Source of the DNA: Acanthosepion esculentum
Lineage: Eukaryota > Mollusca > Cephalopoda > Sepiida > Sepiidae
Assembly: GCA_964036315.1 (NCBI GenBank)
Contig: OZ038485.1
Coordinates: 98,081,550 to 98,145,549 of the forward strand
Reading direction: 5' to 3'
DNA: 64,000 nt
A program made the translations under genes and the position numbers. The number at the start of each line of letters is the position of its first letter. The stretch's first letter is position 1. Below are positions 57,771-64,000 of this stretch, piece after piece. Under the pieces are notes generated by a model, which worked only from the letters and a program-made list of their open reading frames with translations, was not told the origin of the DNA and made no database searches.

Positions 57771-58043
57771 AGAATTTTAACAAGGGATAAAAAATGGTGT
57801 GAATGAGAAAAAACGAGGTAAAATAGAATATGAAGAATGATAGATTTCAAAAAATAAAGAATGTGAAAAAAAAAAGGAAGATTGAAGAAAAAAAATTCAG
57901 AAAAAAATAAACGAGCCGCAGTTGGGCTAAATAATAAGTAAATTACTTTTTAATTATTTCACCCCTAACAAGGCAATAAAGCCACTAAGACGGAAGGCGT
58001 TACAAAGTGTTATAGAATATGAGAAAGAAGAGAGAACAATAAG

Positions 58044-58403
58044 TGTTATGGGTCCTTTAACTATAACTACAGAATGAACTCTTCCTAACACTATGTATAC
58101 TACGCCTCTCAAGAGAGAGACATAAAGTAGCAGAGTTCCATGCGTCTGAATAATGCTAGTGTCAAATTACACTCTGATAACTACAACTACAGAATGAACT
58201 CTTCCTAACACTATGTATACTATGCCTCTCAAGAGAGAGAGCGGGACGAATCGAGTCGAGCCGATAGTAGTTCACTCCAAACCAGACTGACAGTCATACT
58301 AACACCTTCCACATCTTGTATTATTATTCCGTGTAATATATCTTCGTTATTTCTACTCTTGTGTTCGTGTTGTTCTTCCTTGGTCCTAACCTGAACCATA
58401 ACA
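58044..58403. mobile_element. Solo LTR, 360 bp, with perfect target duplication
   Basis: Ends TGTTATGGGTCC and GAACCATAACA (TG...CA, inverted over 8 bp). Flanked by ATAAG at 58039-58043 and 58404-58408. Inside, a segment of about 60 bp (ACTACAGAATGAACTCTTCC onward) occurs twice, at about 58064-58125 and 58181-58242. Inserted in the 3' tail of a CR1-like LINE. Confidence 0.95.
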
Positions 58404-58684
58404 ATAAGAGAACAAGAATTAAAAAAAAAAAAACAGAAGATAACGACTGATACTGTATCTAGATTTTTGATGATCAAATTTGACTGCGAAGCAAGAAGCC
58501 CGAAGAGAGTTCCACAATCAAGAAGTGCAACAGAAGAAACTGTTAGCATAGAACATACGGTTACATTTAACCATTTCGACTGTAATAATGAGACCTTGCC
58601 GCCAATCTAGTACTGCGCTTAACTTCATGTAGTCTAGGAAACATAAAGGAAAGTTCATTAGCACAACTACCATGAAAATATTTA

Positions 58685-59115
58685 CATTATTTACATTATT
58701 CGGACTATTGTCCTCATCTTTGTCGCCATGTTTATGACAACGTTTCGGCCGTTGTACGCTCCGGCCTTCTTTAGGTGGTTGGAATGTGGAACTGAACCCT
58801 TTATTTTGCTCACTGGGGTAGACTGTTCTAGTTCCACGTGCCATGTTTAATGGATGTCAGTTATCAGTTATCTCCTATTAATTTCCCTCCGAAAGTTCTC
58901 CACTGCTTTAACCGGGTATTGAAATCACTGCTGTCACTGGATCTAACCAACGCCTTTATCCTTGAGGACACATGGCACAGTGGATAAACTACCTGAAGAA
59001 GGACGGAGCGTACAACGGCCGAAACGTTGTGATAAACGTGATTCAAAGATGAGGACAATAGTCCGAATAATGTAAATAATGTACATAATACCTCATCTCA
59101 GAAATATAGACAGAT
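58685..59115. mobile_element. Fold-back SINE-P inserted as one unit, 13-bp target duplication
   Basis: ATGAAAATATTTA stands at 58672-58684 and again at 59116-59128, and the LINE reads through once the interval is removed. The left arm is a minus-strand SINE-P (58685 to about 58966) including the B-box region. The right arm has the plus head TTGAGGACACATGGCACAGT, jumps from GTGGATAAA to CTACCTGAAGAAGG, and then runs through the body and tail to 59115. The two arms meet at about 58967. Confidence 0.93.
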
Positions 59116-59483
59116 ATGAAAATATTTATTTTAGAAAAAGAAAAGACACAGCGAATGTACGTTAAGACGGTGGGAAAGTGACTGAAGCCGGGATGCCAGG
59201 TCAGGACCAATAACATTGCAGATTCTTCTTTGTATTTTATTAAGAATCTACAAATTTACAGCGTAAGCACCAGTCTAGATCTGGCAGCAATTGCCAATGC
59301 ATGGACGAATGATATACTTATAAATGTGTCTTGTGAGAAAAATTCCCTCGTACATCATTGTGAACCAAATTTCACAGAACCAGTAGATTGAGCAATTGAT
59401 TCAATATAATCTTTCCACTTTATGTCAGCGGAAAATATTAGCCCGAAAAGGCGCAACTAGTCAATCCCATGAAAGCTTGTAGT

Positions 59484-59690
59484 AAAAAAAGACCTTATAC
59501 AACTGGAATTTAAAAACAGGGATCATAACATTCATCAACGGGTTCGAGGTTAATGTATTTTATTAAAAATTGTTTGCGAGAGTGATTCTTGCCATTTATA
59601 TCATTAACTTCACTATCTGCTTTTTGTATGAATGATTCATGTAATGTAAATTGAACTGCACCACATACTTGATATTAAAATAACTGATCT
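59484..59690 (+). repeat. Dispersed repeat R1 (copy 2) with repeat T tail
   Basis: AAGACCTTATACAACTGGAA, GGGATCATAACATTCATCAA and AAAATTGTTTGCG match 42428-42520. CCATTTATATCATTAACTTC and TGTATGAATGATTCAT match the repeat T edge at 44880-44930 reversed. Confidence 0.72.
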
Positions 59691-60055
59691 GATGTGCAAA
59701 TTTCTTATAATAACGGTGACATTCCTCTATTTATTGAACAATCTAGTTCATGCCATATTGACTGGAAAAAAAACCTACCTCTACAAAAGAATTCTCATAT
59801 TACTATATTAGTACAAAAACGCACAATTCAAAATTTAAAAATAAAATTCAATCTCAGCGTTGCGACCGCACGGTCCCAAAAAATTTTCACAGTTAATAAC
59901 ACATTTTTAAAAAAACCTATTTCGGAGTACGTCTTAACTTTCGTTGTCCTGTTATTACCTGGATGTAAAAAAGACCTATCTATTTCTATACCTGACGATG
60001 ATTGTATGTATTCGGCCACTGACGATACATTTACATTTGATACGCCATGAGCAGT
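59691..60055 (+). other. Unassigned stretch with a 118-codon frame
   Basis: A plus frame 59694-60050 (MQISYNNGDIPLF... ending TFDTP) stays open for 118 codons in AT-rich DNA. I recognise no domain, no signal peptide and no splice context. Its end lies just before a SINE-S. Probably chance or the tail of an unknown element. Confidence 0.25.
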
Positions 60056-60059
60056 TATG

Positions 60060-60345
60060 AATGTACGTGAGAGATTCATGGAAGATTGAAGTTCATAAGC
60101 AGTAAATTCGACCTTGCCAACCGAACGATCCTCAGTGGCCGAATCGGTTAAGGCACGTCAGGCTATATGACGGTTCCGTATAGGATACAGGTTCGAATCC
60201 TGTCGGAGGACGAATATTTTTTATGAGAATTTCTCGGACATTTAGGCCGGTAAATGTTATTTAATACTGTTTATTACAAACAGAGCATTTACTTAAATAC
60301 TTGTATCTATAAAAAGAATGTTAAACATGAAAATATCTTTAAATA
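60060..60345 (+). mobile_element. SINE-S, plus copy
   Basis: GAGAGATTCATGGAAGATTG, the tRNA-like region, GAGAATTTCTCGGACATTTA, AATACTGTTTATTACAAAC, TTGTATCTATAAAAAGAATG. Ends at a short TA run (60341-60363). Confidence 0.85.
60129..60210 (+). tRNA. tRNA-Ser/Leu-like sequence in SINE-S
   Basis: 82 nt: acceptor TCCTCAG/CGGAGGA (6 of 7 pairs), D-arm GGCCGAATCGGTTAAGGC, anticodon stem CGTCA/TGACG with loop GGCTATA (CTA in anticodon position, 60163-60165), long variable arm, T-arm ACAGG-TTCGAAT-CCTGT. Position 33 is not T and the sequence is embedded in a repeat, so it is a SINE promoter head and not a functional tRNA gene. Confidence 0.7.
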
Positions 60346-60364
60346 TATATATATATATATATAT

Positions 60365-60777
60365 GAAATTTGTGTATTTAGGCAGCAATCCTTCTTTCAT
60401 GCACGTTTCATTGAATACGACAGACAAGGTGCTTTGATTTAGATTTTTATACAATTTCTCATGTGAACTAATAATTTTAAATTATATAAAAACTGTCCAA
60501 TTGTTCTTTCTTTCTGTCAATATCTTGACCGTGTTTTGAAAATAAAAAAAACATTATATAAATACATACATACAAAAATCTATTTCTTGTTAACAGTTAA
60601 TATATTTTAACCTTGAAACTGGCTAAATGTATAGCCGAAAGCGATCGGAAAGAAAGAAAAATTGGAATGTTTTTATATAATTTATCCTCCGAAAAGTAAA
60701 AAATTATAAGATCACATGAGAAATTGAATAAAAAAAAAACTAAATCAAAGGACCTTGTCAATCATATTCAATGAAAC

Positions 60778-60785
<8 letters not shown>
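60365..60785. mobile_element. Inverted-repeat (MITE-like) element between TA arrays, copy III
   Basis: Left arm 60385-60515 and right arm 60640-60780: ATGCACGTTTCATTGAATA..., CAAGGTGCTTTGATTTAG..., TATACAATTTCTCATGTGA, TATATAAAAAC return inverted with small indels. The core holds CTTGAAACTGGCTAAATGTA, TAGCCGAAAGCGATCGG. TA arrays abut both sides (60341-60363, 60782-60855). Confidence 0.85.

Positions 60786-60855
<70 letters not shown>
60782..60855 (+). repeat. (TA)n microsatellite
   Basis: 74 bp. Confidence 0.98.
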
Positions 60856-60859
<4 letters not shown>

Positions 60860-61065
60860 TTAAAGAAAAACAGACCACTTTAAGGCTCCATTGCAATAAT
60901 TTATTTCATCAGAAATGAATTTAAAATTTACACTTTTGACGGGCAGTATTAAGCTTATATGAGTTGACATAGAGGGTGGTGAGGGATGGTATGAGAGACA
61001 TGGTCGCGTTTAGAGAGGGAAGGTACAGTTTTAGAATTTATTTTTATATTTCTTTTTATTATAAT

Positions 61066-61140
61066 ACTTAATATTGAGGAAGGAGGGGGTAACCAATAAG
61101 TCAATGTCTGATCCTTACCTCCTCCTTCCTCAATATTATG
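61066..61140. repeat. Inverted repeat, 22-bp arms
   Basis: AATATTGAGGAAGGAGGGGG and CCTCCTCCTTCCTCAATATT separated by about 30 bp. Confidence 0.92.
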
Positions 61141-61390
61141 TTCGTACTATTAGTGAAGGCCTGAATAATCTTTTCCTCTCACAGTTGCGTCGTTTGGAAG
61201 ACATAGGCTGACACAAACCGATTTTAACCTGTAGTCTGTCTAGCTGAATAACTCAAAGGTTTTTTCAGTGTTTCTTTCCACAATGGTGTGAAGATGGCGA
61301 AACGTCGTATCTGAAAACCTAGAAAAAAGAAACTCAGTTTAGTGGGGTTTTTTTTTTTTTTTTTTTTTAGATATTAAACGTTTTGTGCGA
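61140..61390. other. Unassigned spacer with a hammerhead-like fragment
   Basis: GTGTGAAGATGGCGAAACGTCGTA at about 61289 resembles the CTGAAGATG...GAAACGTC motif with the stem II region almost deleted. A poly-T lies at 61348-61369. Confidence 0.45.
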
Positions 61391-61394
61391 TGTA

Positions 61395-61720
61395 CAATTA
61401 TCCCATACTGTTACAGGATTTGGACAATTTTGCTGTTACAGGATTTGGACAATTTTGCTGTGACACGATTTGAACAATTTTGCTGTTTGACGATTTGTAC
61501 AATTTTGCTGTTACACGATTTGGACAGTATTACTGTTACACGATTTGGACAGTATTACTGTTACACGATTTGGACAATTTTAGGGTTACACGATTTGGAC
61601 AATTTTGTTGTTAAACGATTTGGACAATTTTGCTGTTACACGATTTTGACAATTTTGCTGTTACACGATTTGGACAATTTTGCTGTTACTTACATGATTT
61701 GAACAATTTTGCTGTTACAG
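61395..61720 (+). repeat. 25-bp tandem repeat, about 13 units
   Basis: Unit TTACACGATTTGGACAATTTTGCTG, 24-26 bp, with single-base variants (AGGATTT, GTATTACTG, TTTAGGG). The same unit is found once or twice at the edge of element A (21605 and 31905). Confidence 0.95.
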
Positions 61721-61759
61721 CCGATAGTCGATTTATAGCCTTGCTGATGGTAAAATTAT

Positions 61760-61772
61760 ATATATGTGTGTA

Positions 61773-61816
<44 letters not shown>
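61760..61816 (+). repeat. GT microsatellite
   Basis: About 55 bp with two ATG interruptions. Confidence 0.97.
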
Positions 61817-61820
<4 letters not shown>

Positions 61821-61937
61821 CTATTAGTAATGAGGGGATTTGTATAATTTTAATGATTCATCATACAACCAGAATCCACAACGCATAATCGGTCAACTCA
61901 ACGGAAATGATATGGGAAAAGGAAAATATATATATAT

Positions 61938-62290
61938 ACAGGATGGTCCGAATGTCTTGTCACTCCTACGAAAAATTAATGAGAACAACAGAAGAACAAT
62001 AATACAGTAATACGAAGCACACGTACTGGATTAAGTTTATTCATTTTCATTGGCGCTGAGAAGGTCTGTATGAACACCATGAACTTCGTGGCACAAAGTA
62101 ATGCGGCGCCATATCTTGTATGATATTTTACGAAGCCGTGCCTTGTTGATTGTTGCAAGAATTCTCCGAAAGGCGTCCTTCAACTGATGTGCATTCTCTT
62201 GTCGTTCCTGTGAAACTCTCTCCTTGATAATACTCCACAGAGCGTTGAAATAGAAAATTATAATATGTAGTGGTGAGAAGACTTTCGGAA
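61938..62290 (-). mobile_element. Mariner-like element fragment, one end plus transposase tail
   Basis: Terminus ACAGGATGGTCCGAATGTCT after TA repeats at 61938, then about 95 bp of noncoding sequence and the transposase 3' end on the minus strand. The left part ends near a TA array at 62297. Confidence 0.7.
62037..62249 (-). pseudogene. Transposase C-terminal fragment (IS630-Tc1-mariner superfamily)
   Basis: An uninterrupted minus frame of 70 codons reads FNALWSIIKERVSQERQENA, then HQLKDAFRRILATINKARLR and ISYKIWRRITLCHEVHGVHT before TAA at 62039-62037. The NALW start corresponds to the PIENLW/NALWS position after the third catalytic residue. The following helices and RI/TLC pattern are those of superfamily C-termini. 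Everything upstream is missing. The clean frame suggests relative youth. The associated terminus at 61938 supports the call. Confidence 0.75.
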
Positions 62291-62292
62291 CA

Positions 62293-62296
<4 letters not shown>

Positions 62297-62329
<33 letters not shown>

Positions 62330-62446
62330 TTTTTTATTTAATTTTTCTTGTGTAAAAGAAATATTAAATAAAAAACTTAACCGTAGTACCTTGTCTGTCG
62401 TTTTTAATGAAACTTGCATAAAAGAAGGATTGCTGCCTAAATATAC

Positions 62447-62541
<95 letters not shown>

Positions 62542-62570
62542 AAGAGAAAGAGAGAGAGAGAGTATGAAAA
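62297..62570 (+). repeat. TA and GA microsatellites with inverted-repeat element fragment
   Basis: TA 62297-62327. The segment 62380-62450 (ACCTTGTCTGTCG, AATGAAACTTGCATAAAAGA, GATTGCTGCCTAAAT) is the reversed outer arm of copy III. TA 62452-62497 and GA 62499-62562 follow. Confidence 0.8.
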
Positions 62571-62574
62571 AGCA

Positions 62575-62850
62575 GTGAGGAGGCACGGTGGAGTAATGAG
62601 TAGCAGCTCGGATTGAAGTTTGAATTCCAGTTAAGTCCATTACATTTACTTATGTGTTAATACTGTTGGCAATGGTATGAATTCTCTTCTTCTCCCCTCT
62701 GCTATGATAAATAGTTCTATAGCCTTGGACTGAAAAGGTGCGGCATCATACTGCGAGAAATATCTGCCTCGTCAGTCATATATCAAAAGATACATAATAG
62801 CCTAAGCGTGTATCACGCATGGCTCATAACTGTCTGAGTGCACGATATTA
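62575..62850 (+). mobile_element. SINE-M, plus copy with a single body
   Basis: Head GGTGGAGTAATGAGTAGCAG with B-box-like AGTTTGAATTCCAG (about 62617-62630), body with TATGAATTCTCTTCTTCTCC, TTCTATAGCCTTGGACTG, TCTGCCTCGTCAGTCATAT, end GTGTATCACGCATGGCTCAT. Shows that the three-body form at 4935-5690 is derived. Confidence 0.78.
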
Positions 62851-63045
62851 AATAGTAACAATGATAAAAAATAATATGAATGATGTTCTTTACAACTGTT
62901 TTTTTATGCTTGCCTCTTCTTCGAGTTACGTATAATTGCATCCACTCTTCAGGAAACTTGATGGTAAATTTCTGTTACCACCGGTCTTTGTCGGGGAGTT
63001 GTGGATAGCTTCAGAGAGCTATCGAGAGGGCATTAATAATTGCCG
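62851..63045. other. Unassigned spacer
   Basis: Nothing recognised. Confidence 0.35.
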
Positions 63046-63049
63046 CAAT

Positions 63050-63250
63050 TCGTCGGACAAGAAGGGTGCTATATCAGTTGTAACAGGGTCGTAAGTTGCA
63101 AATTATCATTCACATTGATTTGTGACTTCGTAGCACAACCATCAACGGCTTCTGAACAGTTTTGTCTCTCTTATCTCGGTTACAAGTCTTGGGTCAGCCC
63201 GTTGTATGTTTTTCAGTTATTTTCCCACTCATTTATTCATTTGCTCAGTA
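63050..63250 (-). mobile_element. SINE-V, diverged minus copy
   Basis: ATTGATTTGTGACTTCGTAG, ACCATCAACGGCTTCTG, ACAAGTCTTGGGTCAGCCCG and TGTTTTTCAGTTATTTTCC keep the order of the reversed 53515-53800 copy. Confidence 0.7.
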
Positions 63251-63254
63251 TTGT

Positions 63255-63695
63255 CAGATAATTGCCGTCTTCATTCATGCCCGATTCCCTTTCTTCCTTC
63301 TTCGTACCGAATTCTCAGAGATAAAGCTTGAGACGAGCAGCAAACATGGCTGATGAAATTCGACTTCCCCGTTGTGATCAAATCAGTTTGTTGAACATTG
63401 CTTTTTCTGTACAATCGTTTTGCTTTTATTTTCTTCTTCTTTTCATTCAATCCAGATGTTGATTTACAGCAAATGTTTCTGCGGATTACACAGGTGGTTT
63501 CTTCTGGGTGCCGAGGAAGGATGTCGACATATGTCGGCTGCTTCTGTGGATTCGCATGGGACTTGGCGTGATTGACATATCCTGCCTTGAAAAATAAGAG
63601 GCGCTCTCTTATTTGACATTTCCAGTAGTTTGTATTATCAAGCACCTATTCGCCTCCATTCTGAAGATCAAGCACCGCACACACATACGCATACA
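63255..63695. other. Unassigned spacer
   Basis: A 124-codon minus frame (63645-63271) has no recognised domain or composition bias. Without homology I cannot support it as a gene. Confidence 0.35.
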
Positions 63696-63696
63696 C

Positions 63697-63699
<3 letters not shown>

Positions 63700-63762
<63 letters not shown>
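63700..63762 (+). repeat. (TA)n microsatellite
   Basis: 63 bp. The remainder of the window to 64000 is AT-rich spacer with no recognised feature. Confidence 0.98.
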
Positions 63763-63765
<3 letters not shown>

Positions 63766-64000
63766 ACAATAGTTACAACTCAACGCAAAATACATTACCT
63801 ACACACACAGATTATATATGTACAATATATATTTATTTTTTCCCATGTATAATATTACTGATCTGATATAGTAGCCTTGAACAGGTTGTTTGCCCCGATT
63901 AGGCTTCTGGAGGGTTTGTAGAACGTATTTTGTGGAAATTGTATTCATTGAATATGTTTAATCTCCTATTTAAAAAGAGAATGTGTGAATATATATATAT

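Larger units (their letters stand above)
57955..59450 (-). pseudogene. CR1-like LINE 3' end with two nested insertions
   Basis: Reversed order: tail (57957-58043), solo LTR, tail continued (58404-58500), then coding remnants of the C-terminal domain 58510-58684. The recognisable text includes an RLHEVKRSTRLAARSHYYSRN-like block. A fold-back SINE interrupts it. The RT end continues at 59129-59300 with a SRLQSLSHRLN-like block, ICNVIGPDL near 59205-59225, and a LDS..NKIQR-like remnant. Removing both inserts restores the family order seen at 38281-38890. Further decay toward 59450; no intact frame. Confidence 0.85.

Noticed and set aside
59694..60050. Host gene of 118 codons
   Set aside because: No recognised domain, no splice or promoter context, and bordered by repeats; kept only as an unassigned stretch.
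63271..63645. Minus-strand gene of 124 codons
   Set aside because: No family signature and ordinary intergenic composition; cannot be supported without homology.

Overview
The window looks like gene-poor, repeat-dense nuclear DNA of an animal. It is most consistent with a coleoid cephalopod of the Octopus type: AT-rich, saturated with TATC/TA/CA microsatellites, and carrying several tRNA-derived SINE families, CR1-like LINE tails and many decayed Tc1/mariner elements. The organism is an inference from this texture. I found no convincing host protein-coding gene, rRNA gene or CRISPR array. Nearly all long open frames are microsatellite or minisatellite read-through, or remnants of transposases and reverse transcriptases. 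A run of 200 N marks an assembly gap at 56301-56500.

Layout. 1-2430: end of a mariner-like element, then a SINE split by a probable solo LTR and touched by a second mariner-like end. 2431-4500: microsatellites, including a 540-bp TATC block. 4935-5690: a SINE with a triplicated body. 5760-7490: three LINE 3' ends, one with a restriction-like endonuclease domain. 8120-8960: a 30-bp minisatellite grown out of a dispersed repeat. 9650-10490: fold-backs and TATC. 11800-14095: two decayed LINE copies with internal insertions and a four-fold tandem duplication. 14479-15168: a short Helitron whose empty site is present elsewhere in the window. 15280-15960: a 39-bp tandem repeat. 16100-18680: SINEs and GATA/GAAA blocks. 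18885-19951: a Tc1-like remnant and a clean solo LTR. 20045-21760: SINEs, one in fold-back form. 22198-23290: a mariner. 23745-24430: a LINE tail holding a hAT MITE. 25357-32470: fold-back SINE, MITE, duplicated blocks, transposase and LINE remnants. 33240-38225: inverted-repeat elements bordered by TA arrays, a mariner remnant and a tRNA-Ser-like SINE. 38281-39225: a CR1-like LINE and a 21-bp minisatellite. 42640-44146: a Tc1 with IR/DR ends. 47132-48378: a Tc1 with complete ends. 49280-52690: a 202-bp satellite of 17 units, bracketed by inverted copies of a hammerhead-like motif. 53515-57030: SINE, transposase remnant and a long polypurine tract. 57608-59450: a CR1-like LINE carrying a nested solo LTR and a nested fold-back SINE, both with exact target-site duplications. 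60060-63762: SINEs, an inverted-repeat element, a 25-bp tandem repeat and a transposase tail.

How the parts relate. The value of the window is its record of nested insertion. Several events can be proven internally: target-site duplications for two solo LTRs, a fold-back SINE and a 302-bp insert; TIR plus TA duplication for a Tc1 and a MITE; and an undisturbed target paralogue for the Helitron. The closest thing to an undescribed system is a set of inverted (fold-back) SINE structures. One moved as a unit, and the SINE body carries a hammerhead-like core of the kind known from Penelope-like elements.
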